From assembly GCA_947685225.1 (NCBI GenBank), contig CANTUV010000024.1, positions 21,284,001-21,348,000 of the forward strand: 64,000 nt of DNA, in the 5' to 3' direction. Positions 34,472 to 46,487 of the stretch are shown piece after piece. The stretch comes from Garcia nutans (Eukaryota > Streptophyta > Magnoliopsida > Malpighiales > Euphorbiaceae). A program made the position numbers and the translations under genes. Each line of letters opens with the position of its first letter. Position 1 is the first letter of the stretch. The notes below the pieces were generated by a model. That model did not search any database and was not told where the DNA came from. It worked only from the letters and a program-made list of their open reading frames with translations.

Positions 34472-36405
34472 TGTAACACTCCTATACCCCGTATACGCAC
34501 ACTACATACTACTACACCTGTAATATACGTATACCGAATACAGGAGTGCTACGGTTTATAATAAGCAAACCGATATTTCATTTTAGCAATATTATAAGAA
34601 AACTTAAAACATTTAAATCATTTTATAAATTACAATAGATAAAACGTTCATTCATTATGCAGCGGAAAATATAGCGGTATTTACAATTATATATACATCA
34701 AAATCCATGTTTTACAAAACATAAAATTTATACATGTTTGGTAGTTCGTCTTTGATCTTCAAGCCCTCTATCAACACTTCAGAGTCTAGACTCAACTCGG
34801 TCTAGCTGAACTCTCTAGTTCTACCCTGTCACTTGCGCAATGAACCACAATCGCGCTAAGCCAACGGCTTAGTGGTACAAACCACAATAACAATATGTTT
34901 CAATGCAATGTCAATGTCACACATTTCAAAAATAAAGACAATATTTATAAATGATATATCAATATTTTTCATAACACTACATTCCATTATTTTATTCAAT
35001 TGTTTCACCATTCATGAATCACATTGAAACAAAGACAAGCATGGGCCCAAAAAGGATCTAATATGTTATTCAAAATTCAGAGTTACTGCTTTGGTCCATA
35101 ATCACAATCATCAAGCCCGTAGGTGATACATATATATATCTATCCATGGATAGTGTAACAGACCCGGTCTCTTGGACTTCAACCCGGCTAGACCCTAGGG
35201 CCCTAGTCTCTTGGTCCTCAACCCGGCTAGACTATTACTGTTTTTGAGGCTCACGACCCAGTCTTTTCACCCAAAAAACATCATATTTCACATTTTTCAG
35301 CTGGACTCGGCTTACGACCCGGTCTTTTCACCTATCCAGCGATTCATAGGCATGCCGCCAAACCCAGAACTCTGAAAATTGAATAACATACTAGGCACAC
35401 AATTATTTCATTTATCTCTTTATCAATCTCTTTCTCAATTCATTTCTCATTTCATTTGTCATAATTAAACTAGGCAATCATGCCCCAATTATTTCATTTG
35501 CATTATCATAGCCAATAACAATGGCTTCACATTTCATCATATCTCAATTCACATTAAATCAATTCATCATTAAAGTATACATAACCAAATGCATTGAACA
35601 TACATTTTGAATGATCATCATATCTTCCACATTATGCAAATCATAGCATTAATAAAATGTATCAACAATGTAATAGATTACTTAACACATTTACCATCAA
35701 ATGTGTTGAGTCCCAATGTCATGTAAATGTATGCAATAATGTAGGGTTTGTACTTACCTCAAGAACAACTCACACCAATCTATTCACTTCCTCTTCCAAG
35801 AATTCTTCACTACAAGGATTAGGGCAACTCAACCTCTTCACAACCTAATTCCAAAGGAATAATACACACTTATTTAAAGATACACATGAATTCCAATACA
35901 ATTATTCACCTATTAGTCTCATACTAGACCCATAGATCACAAATACAAGCCAAAACCACTATCTAGGACCCCACGGTCGTGGCCTCTCAACCCCACGATC
36001 GTGGCCTCTCAACCCCCCACGGGCGTGGGTTAGAAAATGAATATGTCCAATTTGCTTAACACCCACACGGTCGTGGCATCCAAAATGCTTCTGTTTCGGA
36101 CCAAACTCATGTATTCTAGGCTTTAAACTTTATTAAACACAAACATATGGAAAATCAAAGATAGTAATTGCTCAAACTCACAACATACATCAATTACCAA
36201 TTCACAACTCTAACTCTTCCAACACCAACCTAATTCCTTTTTTTTCAATTCAACCTAAAAATCAAAATCAAATATACCCAACACACTCAAACACACCACA
36301 ATCAAACATATTCATACCATCAACAATTAATCATCAAACTCCAACACAACTTAAAATAAAACAAGAGAATCAAGAGGAAACTTACCAAAGTTAATGAAAC
36401 TTCTT
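34472..36405 (-). repeat. 3' LTR of the Tekay-like element, U3 start deleted
   Basis: Aligns with 40886-42856 of the 5' LTR; the equivalent of 42857-43281 is absent. CCACGNNCGTGG palindromes occur at 35971-35982, 35993-36004 and 36017-36028. Confidence 0.9.
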
Positions 36406-37360
36406 TTCGACTCAGCTTCCCTTTTCGACCAAATCTCAATATCTTTTTCCAAGGAGACACTTTCAAAAATACTTTATCTACAACATCAAACTCTATGTCT
36501 CTCCTCTTCAAATCTGAATAAGATTTTTGCCGATCTGAAGCTGCTTTCAACCGATCCCGAATTATCTTCACTTTCTCTTCCGTTTCTTTAATCAAATTAG
36601 GACCAACCAATTTTCCTTCTCCAACTTCATTCCAACATAGAGGCGTCCTACATCTTTTAACATATAATGCCTCATATGGTGCCATTCCAATACTGGATTG
36701 ATGACTGTTGTTGTAAGCAAATTGCACAAGTGACAAAAATCTGTCCCAACTTCCAGAAAAATCAATGATACAGCTTCTCAACATATCTTCTATAATCTGT
36801 ATCACTCTTTCTGACTGCCCATCTGTCTGCGGATGAAAAGCAGTGCTAAAGTGCAATTGAGAACCCAAAGCACCATGTAAACTTTTCCAAAACCTTGAAG
36901 TAAACCAAGGATCTCGATCAGACACTAAAGAAATTGGGATTCCATGCAACTTCACTATCTCACTAATATACAGCTCAGCCAACTTCTCAAGAGAATAGTC
37001 CATTCTAACTGGAAGAAAATGAGCTGTCTTTGTCAACCAATCAACAACTCAGATAGCATCATGCTTCTTCTGAGTCAATGGCAAACCAGACACAAAATCC
37101 ATTGTCACTCTCTCCCATTTCCATTCAGGCACTGATAAAGGTTGAAGCAATCCTGTTGGAACTTGATGCTCAGCTTTCACCTTCTGACAAGTGAGACATT
37201 TAGATACAAACTCTGCTATGTCCCTCTTCATACCTGACCACCAGTAATGTTGCTTCAAATCCTGATACATCTTTGTACTCCCAGGGTGCATAGCAAAAAC
37301 TGACTGGTGTGCTTCCTCTAAAATAATCTTTCTCAACCTTGCATCATCAGGAACACACAA
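36406..37360 (-). pseudogene. Integrase of the Tekay-like element, broken and fused to LTR
   Basis: The zinc-binding N-terminus is at 37360-37049 (HQSVFAMHPGSTKMYQDL, CLTCQKVKAEHQ), ended by a stop where the family has Trp. The catalytic core continues at 37036: TKTAHFLPVR, SLVSDRDPWFTSRF, FHPQTDGQSERVIQ and FAYNNSHQSSIGMAPYEALY. The C-terminal module VFLKVSPWKKILRFGRKGKLS is followed at once by LTR-encoded residues up to 36320. Integrase would join cDNA ends to the target. Confidence 0.9.
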
Positions 37361-37441
37361 TCTATTCTTGAACCAAAGGCTACCATCACTTCTCAGATGG
37401 AAATCTCGACTCTCCCCATTTTGGCAATCTGAAGCAATCTT

Positions 37442-38066
37442 TTAAATTTTCTCATCAGCCAATTGAGCCTCTTTAATCTGATCCAACAATACCGGTCTCA
37501 AATGCAACTGAGCCAACAATGCACCATCATCACATGATTCAAAACTAGCATGCAACGCTCTCAACTCAACAAGCAACGAGAGTGAATAAACAGTCAAGCC
37601 TGCCAAAGACTTCCGACTCAAGGCCTTAGCAACAACATTCGCCTTACCAGGATGATAATCAATCAAACAATCATAGTCTTTAATTAATTCCAACCACCGT
37701 CTTTGCCGAAGATTAAGCTCTTTTTGAACCCCCAAATATTTCAAACTCTTATGATCTATATAGATAAAACACTTCTCTCCATACAAGTAGTGTCACCAAA
37801 TCTTCAAAGCAAACACTATAGCTGCCAATTCCAAATCATACGTCGGGTAATTAAGCTCATGTGGCTTCAAATGCCTAGAAGCATAAGCTATAACTTTACC
37901 CTCTTGCATCAAAACACATCCTAAACCATTTATGTGAAGCATCACTGTAAATCACATATGGTTTATCTTCCACAGGCAATGTAAGAACAGGAGCTTGAGT
38001 CAACATCTCCTTCAACTATTCAAAACTAGCTTGACACTGATCTGTCCACACAAATCTAACTCCATT
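37442..38066 (-). pseudogene. RNase H of the Tekay-like element, broken
   Basis: The first part (FVWTDQCQASFE, VLTLPVEDKPYVIYSDAS) is recoverable in pieces from 38066 to 37800 with several stops. The open part 37786-37442 reads FIYIDHKSLKYL, LRQRRWLELIKDYDCLIDYHPGKANVVA and KALSRK, where the family has DALSRK. Frame breaks on both sides make it non-functional. Confidence 0.85.
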
Positions 38067-39908
38067 TCAAAGTAATCTGGTGAGTGGAGTAGCTATCAAA
38101 GAAAAACCTTTCACAAAGCGTCGATAATAGCCCGCTAAACCCAGAAAACTTCTAACTTCAGTCACAGACTTCGGTGGACTCCAATTCAAAATGGCCTTAA
38201 CTTTACTCGGATCAACTCTTATACCATCTGCTAAAACTATATGACCCAGAAAAGTCACTTGATCAAGCCAAAACTCACACTTCGACAACTTAGCATACAA
38301 TTGCTTCTCTCTCAAAGTCTGCAACACAATCTGCAAATGCTTGTCATGTTCCTCTTCATTATGCGAATACACCAAAATAGCATCAATGAAAACCACCACA
38401 AACTGATCTAGATAGGGCCTAAACACCCTATTCATCAAATCCATGAAAGCTGTAGGTGCATTCATCAATCCAAAAGGCATCACTAAGAACTCATAATGTC
38501 CATATCTTATGCGAAAAGCTGTCTTAGGAACATCTTCCTCTCTGACCCTCAACTGATGGTATTGGTACCCTGATCTCAAATCAATCTTGGAAAACACTGC
38601 TGCTCCCTTCAACTGATCGAAGAGATCATCAATCCTAGGCAAAGGATACTTATTCTTAATAGTCACCTTATTCAATTGCCTATAATCAATGCACAACCTC
38701 AAAGTACCATCCTTCTTCTTCACAAACAAAATAGGAGCTCCCCACGGAGAAACACTAGGGTGAACAAACCCTTTATCCAAGAACTCCTGCAACTGCACCT
38801 TCAACTCTCTCAACTCAGCAGGTGCCATTCGATAAGGAGTAATAGAGATGGGAGTGGTACCAGGCAACAAATCGATACCAAACTCAACCTCTCTCTTAGG
38901 AGGTAACCCTGGCAACTCCTTAGGAAACACATCTGGGAATTCAGCAACTGTGGGTATACTATCAAGTTGAGAACCCACTACTCTAGTATCCACAACATGA
39001 GCAAGATAAGCATTACATCCTTTTCTAATCAACTTTCTAGCTGCAAAAGCTGAAACAAACAAGGATGCAAGTTGTCTTTGTTCACTAGATACCATCACAT
39101 TTCTAGCATCGTCGGTTCTCAAGGTAACACACTTCTTTTGACAGTCTACCACAGCTCCATGCTTAGACAACCAATCCATGCCTAAGATCAAATCATATTC
39201 CTTAAAAGGCATTTCAACCAAATCACCCAAAAATTCCTCACCTTGCACCACAACTGCACTATCACGATGCACCTTACTCACCACAATACTATGTCCTAAA
39301 GGATTTGTCACCAACACATCAAATCCTAAGGACTCTGAATGCAATTCAGACACAGGCAAGATAGATGCAATTATGTATGAATGAGTAGATCCTGGATCAA
39401 TCAAAGCAAGAACTGAAATGCCAAATAAAGAAAATATACCCGCAATAACTGCTGAAGCATCCGGCTGCCTCTGCATCACATACACTCCCTGAGATGGCCC
39501 AGCTTCATCTGGCCTACTGCCTCCGGATGTAGAGCCTCCTCTCTGACTGATTCCGGGTCGACCACCTCTACTAACACCTCTGCCACTACGACCTCCTCTC
39601 ACATTAGGTCGAGAAACTGCAGAATCTGCCTGCCTATACTCCTGCATCTCAGGACAATCTCTAATGAAATGGTCAGGTGATCCACATCTGAAACACACAG
39701 CTGATCCACCAATCTTCCAACAAACACCCCCATGTATCCTACCACAATGAATACATGTAGGTGGAGTAGACCTCTGAACCACCAGAGTCGGAGCACTAGC
39801 TACATAAACTGTAGGTCCCGGCCTCTGCCTCTGATACTGAACTGACCTACCGAACAGCCTCTGGCTCCTACTGACTCTCAGAACAAAACTTCCTCTGCCT
39901 CTCTTCAT
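38067..39908 (-). CDS. pol: Gag end, protease and RT of the Tekay-like element
   Basis: A 613-residue open frame. A zinc knuckle CFRCGSPDHFIRDC lies at residues 72-85, preceded by a CIHCGRIHGGVCW motif. The protease active site is DPGSTHSY from residue 171, with LILGMDWLSKHGAVVDC after it. RT follows: LFVKKKDGTLRLCIDYRQLN, PLPRIDDLFDQLKGA, FSKIDLRSGYQYHQL and FLVMPFGLMNAPTAF. The catalytic box reads FIDA instead of FIDD (Ala at residue 510, codon 38379-38381), which removes a metal-binding Asp. The frame ends at a TGA after TPLTRLL, inside the RT-RNase H connection. Confidence 0.92.
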   Translation of the reverse strand: MKRGRGSFVLRVSRSQRLFGRSVQYQRQRPGPTVYVASAPTLVVQRSTPPTCIHCGRIHGGVCWKIGGSAVCFRCGSPDHFIRDCPEMQEYRQADSAVSRPNVRGGRSGRGVSRGGRPGISQRGGSTSGGSRPDEAGPSQGVYVMQRQPDASAVIAGIFSLFGISVLALIDPGSTHSYIIASILPVSELHSESLGFDVLVTNPLGHSIVVSKVHRDSAVVVQGEEFLGDLVEMPFKEYDLILGMDWLSKHGAVVDCQKKCVTLRTDDARNVMVSSEQRQLASLFVSAFAARKLIRKGCNAYLAHVVDTRVVGSQLDSIPTVAEFPDVFPKELPGLPPKREVEFGIDLLPGTTPISITPYRMAPAELRELKVQLQEFLDKGFVHPSVSPWGAPILFVKKKDGTLRLCIDYRQLNKVTIKNKYPLPRIDDLFDQLKGAAVFSKIDLRSGYQYHQLRVREEDVPKTAFRIRYGHYEFLVMPFGLMNAPTAFMDLMNRVFRPYLDQFVVVFIDAILVYSHNEEEHDKHLQIVLQTLREKQLYAKLSKCEFWLDQVTFLGHIVLADGIRVDPSKVKAILNWSPPKSVTEVRSFLGLAGYYRRFVKGFSLIATPLTRLL

Positions 39909-40721
39909 AGATGAAGATCTTGCCTCAAACTGGGATCTCCTAACTCTGGTCTCCTCTTCAGTAGCAGCTGCTGCAATAGCCTATGCTCTCTTAACACTTC
40001 TGGCTGCTGCAACAAGCTGGGAAAGATCCTGATACCGGGAACCAGCAACAATACACATAATAGAGGGCCTCAATCCTTCCTCAAATCTCCTACACTGGTC
40101 AATCTCATCAGAAATAATCCCCCTGGCATAGTGACTCAACCGGATGAACTCTACCTCATACTCTGTCACAGTCCGGTTATCTTATCTCAGATTCAGAAAT
40201 TCCATCTTCTTAGCATCCTTATACTCCCTCGGAGTATATTTCTGCTCAAACTCCCTCAGAAAATCACTATAAGACAACGTAGGTGGATCATCCATGGCAT
40301 GAGGAGTGTCTTCCACCAATCATAAGCATCTTTCTGCAGAAGGGATCTAGCATAATCAAATTTCTCTTCAGGAGTGGCTTGCAACTGAATAAATACTCTC
40401 TGCACTCTATCTAACCACTGCTCAGCTATTGTAGGATCTATAGTACCAAAGAAATCCTTAGCCCCATACTTCCTCAATTTATCATAATGCCTCATCGGTA
40501 CATGTGGCTGTGGGGGCCGTGGCGGCTGCTGCACTGGAGCTTGCCTCAACAATTCTACCACATATCTTAGCCAAACTGGTGGAACTTCATCAGCAGCTGG
40601 TCTCTCTGGCACAGGAACAGGTGCCTCTCCAGCTCTATCAACCCTAGCTCCATTTCTTCCCTCTTCAGGAGCTACACTCTCAGCACTACTTTCTATGGAC
40701 TGACGAGACTGAGACGCCATC
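39909..40721 (-). pseudogene. gag: Gag of the Tekay-like element, broken
   Basis: The likely start is ATG near 40721 (MASQSRQSIE); the open frame reaches back to 40786. A Pro-rich N-terminus (PVQQPPRPPQPHVP) is followed by the gag core: DFFGTIDPTIAEQWLDRVQRVF and FDYARSLLQKDAYDWW. A 1-base loss near 40305 shifts the frame. It resumes at 40169 (TEYEVEFIRLSHYARGII, CRRFEEGLRPSI) and meets stops near 40180 and 39985, both at probable former Gln codons, before joining the 39908 frame. Confidence 0.85.
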
Positions 40722-40862
40722 ACTATATCTGCAAACATAGCAGAAAATACCTTATCAAAGATCAAAGACTGCCAATACCAAAACATGTATCTTATTTAAA
40801 AACAATATTTTAAAACTTAAAATTTCTTTTTCTTACAATTTACCTCGGTTGAGAATCTCAAA

Positions 40863-40878
40863 CTAGGCTCTGATACCA
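40863..40878 (-). promoter_or_regulatory. Primer binding site of the Tekay-like element
   Basis: Element strand TGGTATCAGAGCCTAG, 7 bases after the LTR end, a perfect match to the usual initiator tRNA-Met PBS. Confidence 0.92.
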
Positions 40879-40885
40879 AAACAAT

Positions 40886-43281
40886 TGTAACACCCCTATA
40901 CCCCGTATATGCACACTACATACTACTACACCTGTAATATACGTATACCGAATACAGGAGTGCTACGGTTTATAATAAGCAAACTGATCTTTCAATTTAG
41001 CAATATTATAAGAAAACTTAAAACATTTAAATCATATTATAAATTACAATAGATAAAACGTTCATTCATTACGCAGCGGAAAATATAGCGGTATTTACAA
41101 TTATATATACATCAAAATCCATGTTTTACAAAACATAAAATTTATACATGTTTGGCAGTTCGTCTTTGATCTTCAAGCCCTCTATCAACATTTCAGAGTC
41201 TAAACTCAACTCAGTCTAGCTGAACTCTCTGGTTCTACCCTGTCACCTGCGCAATGAACCACAATCGCGCTAAGCCAACGGCTTAGTGGTACAAACCTCA
41301 ATAACAATATGTTTTAATGCAATGTCAGTGTCACACATTTCAACAATAAAGACAATATTCATAAATGATATATCAATATTTTTCATAACACTACATTCCA
41401 TTATTTTATTCAATTGTTTCACCATTCATGAATCACATTGAAACAAAGACAAGCATGGGTCCAAAAAGGATCTAATATGTTATTCAAAATTTAGAGTTAC
41501 TGCTTTGGTCCATAATCACAATCATCAAGCCCGTAGGCGATACATATATATCTATCCATGGATAGTGTAACAGACCCAGTCTCTTGGACCTCAACCCGGC
41601 TAGACCCTAGGGCCCTAGTCTCTTGGTCCTCAACCCAGCTAGACTGTTACTATTTTTGAGGCTTACGACCCAGTCTTTTCACCCCAAAAATATCATATTT
41701 CACATTTTTCAGCTGGACTCGGCTTACGACTCGGTCTTTTCACCTATCCAGCGATTCATAGGCATGCCGCCAAACCCAGAACTCTGAAAATTGAATAACA
41801 TACTAGGCACACAATTATTTCATTTATCTCTTTATCAATCTCTTTCTTAATTCATTTCTCATTTCATTTCTCATAATTAAACTAGGCAATCATGCCCCAA
41901 TTATTTCATTTGCATTATCATAGCCAATAACAATGGCTTCACATTTCATCATATCTCAATTCACATTAAATCAATTCATCATTAAAGTATACATAACTAA
42001 ATGCATTGAACATACATTTTGAATGATCATCATGTCTTCCACATTATGCAAATCATAGCATTAATCAAATGTATCAACAATGAAATAGATTACTTAACAC
42101 ATTTACCATCAAATGTGTTGAGTCCCAATGTCATGTAAATGTATGCAATAATGTAGGGTTTGTACTTACCTCAAGAACAACTCACACCAATCTATACACT
42201 TCCTCTTCCAAGAATTCTTCACTACAAGGATTAGGGCAACTCAACCTCTTCACAACCTAATTCAAAAGGAATAATACACACTTATTTAAAGATACACATG
42301 AATTCCAATACAATTATTCACTTATTAGTCTCATACTAGACCCATAGATCACAAATACAAGCCAAAACCACTATCTAGGACCCCACAGTCATGGCCTCAC
42401 AACCCCATGGTCGTGGCCTCTCAACCCCACGGTCGTGACCTCACAAACCCCACGGGCGTGGGTTAGAAAATGAATTTGTCCAATTTGCTTAACACCCCTA
42501 CGGTCATGGCATCCAAGGGCCAAGGGCGTGGCATCCAAAATGCTTCTGTTTCAGACCAAACTCATATATTCTAGGCTTTAAACTTTATTAAACATAAACA
42601 TATGGAAAATCAAAGATAGTAATTTCTCAAACTCACAACATAAATTACCAATTCACAACTCTAACTCTTCCAACACCAACCTAATTCCTTTTTTTTCAAT
42701 TCAACCCAAAAATCAAAATCAAATATACCCAACACACTCAAACACACCACAATCAAACATATTCATACCATTAACAATTAATCATCAAACTCCAACACAA
42801 CTTAAAATAAAAGAAGAGAATCAAGAGGAAACTTACCAAAGTTAATGAAACTTCTTAAAATTTCAACTTAATCACTTGAAATCTCCTTAAATCACAAGCT
42901 TGGAAAACTCAAAAACTCTCCTCCTCTCTTGCTTAGGTGATGCCCGGCCAACAAGGAAAAGTAAAGAAAAAGAAGAAGAAAATGAAGAAACAAAGAGGCA
43001 AAGTCAAACACTCTTCTCCACTTAAACCTCCACCAAGCAAATTAAATAATATAATAATCAAATATATCCTCTTCCACTCACTTATTTTTCTTTTTATTAA
43101 TTTAATAAATAAACAATCTTCTTTTGACTTTCACATTTTGACTTGTATATGTTGTATATATCACTATATATACAACATATACACTCTCTCTTTACTTCTT
43201 TCTTTTTCCATTAAACATATACATTAAATCCAAATACAACAATAATTCCAAAAATTTTAGGGTATACTTTGGGATATTACA
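40886..43281 (-). repeat. 5' LTR of the Tekay-like element
   Basis: 2396 bp, plus-strand TGTAACACCCC...GGATATTACA. The promoter-side 425 bp (42857-43281) are present only in this copy. The short ORF at 42937-43227 is Lys-rich LTR text. Confidence 0.92.
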
Positions 43282-43286
43282 CTTTC

Positions 43287-43609
43287 CAGATCGGACCACA
43301 TTGTAGTTCGACAGTACTTACTTGAAAATCCTTCACCTCAAATTTTTCATGAAAGTATGACCATACCCTCAGTGATACGACTGATATATTTCAAAATTTT
43401 CTGACCATTGTGCCCAAAATTAAAATTTTGTTCGGTCCTACTATAGTCCGATCAAACTTTCTATGATTTTTTAAATTCTCCCACCGGACTCACAATAGTC
43501 TGACCGGACTTTTACCATGAATTTAAAATTTTTTAGCCGTTGGAACTCATTCAAAATGTACAAATTACTCCTCCAATAGCTATAAATGGTTAGTTTCCAA
43601 TCAAAACAC
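43287..43609 (+). other. SIRE-like internal sequence upstream of the env-position ORF
   Basis: Non-coding, continuing from 34471 across the Tekay-like insertion. It repeats the GTCCGATC/GTCTGACC words seen in the SIRE-like LTRs, for example AGTCTGACCGGACT near 43497. Confidence 0.6.
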
Positions 43610-44935
43610 TATATATACCCTAAATAACAGTTTTTTGCAAACCTTTATCAAATTCTAAACAATCAAACACTCAAAACACCAAGAGGAAGTCACAAGATTA
43701 GGTTCAAGGATGATGATGAGAGAAAAAGGTATGCTATCCTTAAAGACAAGGTTGTTGAACAAAACCGTCTCTTCTCTACCCTCACTCTAGAATCTCTAGG
43801 TATTGAAAATGATGTTAGAGGTTGTCTTCAAACCTTAGGATGGGAAAAATTTGTCTTCTTGGAGCATGATGACCTTAGTTGGGAGATCTTGACAAAGGAG
43901 TTTCTCACAACCTTGGTTGTTAGCAAAAAGAGCACCAACCCCTTAGGTTATTATGGCATATCCTTTATGTTCTTTAACCAAAAGTATGGTCTTACTTTAG
44001 AGGATTTTTCATCTATTTGGGGTTTTCAATTAAAAGGAATCTCTCACATATCAAACATTGACCTCACTCCTGAAGTTTAATTAGAATTTTGGAAAGAAAT
44101 TTTCATTAAAACCTCAATTCACAAGCAATCCAATGCCAAGAACCTTAGGACTTTAATATTGGATATTGCATAGGATTATCACCTATACAATATGTGCTAG
44201 AGAAGAAATCAATGAAAAAGTAACACAAAAAGATCTCCTCTTTTTTTATTATCTCATTAGAGGTCAAGCCATCCAAACTAAAAAATTCCTAATTGATAGA
44301 TTTCTACACATTAGGAAAACCAAAGTTGGACTTATTCTTCTCTCTTCTCAAATCACACAAATTGCCTAATATGTTGGTGCACTTACATTAACAAACAAAG
44401 CCACACTCTCCAATCCTCTTGATTCCATAACAAAATCCATAAACATTGGCTATTTCAAACATGCCAACTGTATTAGGGATGATGATGGGATATATGTCTA
44501 CCATTTAGGACTACTAGGTACTTGAGCTCAATAAAGGAAAAGGCTTAGGCTTGTAGAAGAAGGTGAAGAGACATTTCAAATGGAATTTTCTAGAACCCCA
44601 TCCATAATACCTCAATCCTCTATCCTCCAACTTCTCCAAGACATTCATGGTCAAGTGAGCTCCCAAGGACAATAATTGATAGCCTTACCAACCAAATCTC
44701 TCATCTTCATCTTGAAATTCAATAAATTCAAGAAGCTTTGGGACTTCCAAAATGTTTTTATGATGAACCAAGCTTATCTCCTTCCATACATGGTTCTTCT
44801 CATGAAGAAGTAGGTGAAGCTGCTGCCTCTCATCAGAGGGAAGAAGAAGAGGAAATGGATAAAGAAGAAGAAGGGTATGAAGGAAGTGATGATGATGATG
44901 ATGACAGTGATAACCAAAAAGATTAAAACTTAATT
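43610..44935 (+). pseudogene. Env-position ORF of the SIRE-like element, ATHILA ORF-1-like
   Basis: Located between pol and the PPT, where SIRE elements carry an extra ORF. The best frame runs through 43700-44080: RFKDDDERKRYAIL, SLGIENDVRGCLQTLGWEKF, SWEILTKEFLTTL and FFNQKYGLTLEDFSSIWGF. This layout resembles the plant transposon protein family first called ATHILA ORF-1 (recalled, not searched). Frameshifts near 44080 and 44165 lead to HRIITYTICAREEINEKVTQKDL and GLILLSSQITQIA. A separate frame 44738-44935 gives an acidic tail (Glu- and Asp-rich). No in-frame ATG precedes 43700, and no signal peptide or membrane segment is visible. Function unknown. Confidence 0.65.
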
Positions 44936-45261
44936 TATCATTTCATTGTACTTGCTACTATCATTTCATTTTTTTTCATCTTCAATATTGTTCTTGAATG
45001 TCTTTGTCTTTCATGAATTCTTTTGAATTTGTTTAACTCTTTCTTTTTTAATTATTTGAATGTTTTTTTCCATTGTCATAGGGGGAGAAGTGAATTAATT
45101 TGAATAATTAAAGTTAACATTAAAAGACCAATTGAGCAGAAACTCTAAGAGGGAGACCATATTTACATGAAGCATTTATTAAGGGGGGGGGGGAGAAAAT
45201 CAACTGAATTTCACTTAAACACACTTTAAATTTTATTCAAATCAATTTAATTGCCAAAGTC

Positions 45262-45275
45262 AAAAAGGGGGAGAT
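45262..45275 (+). promoter_or_regulatory. Polypurine tract of the SIRE-like element
   Basis: AAAAAGGGGGAGAT abuts the TGTTAGCG start of the 3' LTR. A similar G-run lies at 45183-45194. Confidence 0.88.
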
Positions 45276-46487
45276 TGTTAGCGAAACCCTTGGCATGATT
45301 ACTATATTTTTTATCTTAGGCAATCAAATTAAATAGGACTAACATTTGTATCAAGTTACATTTTGCATGAAGATAACTTTTGAATAAATCTTGAAAGGTC
45401 TGATCGGACCACACTGAAGATCGACCAGACTTTTGATACCAACATAAGCAAAATTTACACAGAAAGGTTCACAGTGGAAAGTACTCTCAAGTTCTCACCA
45501 TACCATCACCAGTTTGCTTGGACCATGGACAAGTCTGACCGTACCATTGGTTGTGAAAAAGAAAAATTCATACAGTAAGGTTCACGGTCAAAGGTGCTCC
45601 CATTTTCTCAGAGTACTATCGAAGTCTGACTAGACCTTTGAAGCAAAAATTGTCTAAAAACATCCAATAAAGTTCACAACCAAAGGTTTGTCCAAAAATT
45701 GAGCATACCATCACACGTCCGACTGGAACAGATGCAAATCCAATCGGACTATTTAAAAAATCTTCAAATCATAAGCCATTATATCTCCACTCAGTTAGTG
45801 GATGACACGTGAACCAATCATTGTAGGAGCATAAGTCAAATTTTTAAAAAGTACGACCAGACTTTAAATAGTCCTACCAACCTTATTTAAGTATGACTGG
45901 ACTTAGGCTAGTCCGAACATGAAAGTACTTTGGACAATAATTTAGTGGGAAATAAGAATCAAACATATTAGTACCCACTTCAAACGGCTAGTTGAAGGCT
46001 TGAAGGCTATAAATACATGAAAAAACTTCATTTTTCAAAAAGATAGTGATTGTAATTGCCAAACTAAACAACTTTTATCTCTTTGCATCAAAATTTCCAT
46101 TTGTTTTGCTTTGAGTGTTGGGTGTAAGTATTAAACACTATTGTAAGTTTGAGTGTGAGCTTTGAAACACTTAGGTTATAGAGTGAGCATGGGAAAACTC
46201 TTACTGGGTTGTGTGGGAAATTCTCAAGCCTTGTAAAAGTTAGGTGTGAGCTTGTGATAACACCATGTTAGAGTTGAGGTTGTAAAAACTCAAGACAAGT
46301 GAAACCTTAACAAGTTGTTAAGAAAGTGGATGTAGGATTGAGGTAATTTGAACCACTATAAATTCCTTATGTTCATTCTTCTATACTCTACTCCTTTCTT
46401 GCTTTGCTCAATTTTTATTTTTCAATTTGCTATCACTTCCTCATATCAACTAATTCACCCCCTCTTGGTTGCCATCATGGGACAACA
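45276..46487 (+). repeat. 3' LTR of the SIRE-like element
   Basis: 1212 bp, TGTTAGCG...GGGACAACA, paired with 1791-2960 plus 10332-10342. TSD ATATA follows at 46488. Differences from the 5' LTR are frequent and include indels, so the insertion is older than the Athila-like element in it. Confidence 0.93.

Larger units (their letters stand above)
34467..43286 (-). mobile_element. Tekay-like Ty3/gypsy chromovirus with a truncated 3' end
   Basis: Outer ends TGTAACACTCC (34472) and GGATATTACA (43281), TSD CTTTC at 34467-34471 and 43282-43286. In element orientation: full 5' LTR (43281-40886), initiator tRNA-Met PBS, gag, protease, RT, RNase H, integrase. The integrase then runs directly into the middle of the 3' LTR: the integrase end, PPT and first ~425 bp of that LTR are deleted. 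Tekay is suggested by the long LTR and the gag knuckle layout; a chromodomain cannot be checked because it would lie in the deletion. Confidence 0.9.

Noticed and set aside
43859..44080. Possible host gene
   Set aside because: It lies between the pol end and PPT of the SIRE-like element and matches a transposon protein family.
43610..44935. A true viral envelope gene
   Set aside because: No signal peptide, membrane segment or cleavage site is visible; the position alone is not evidence.
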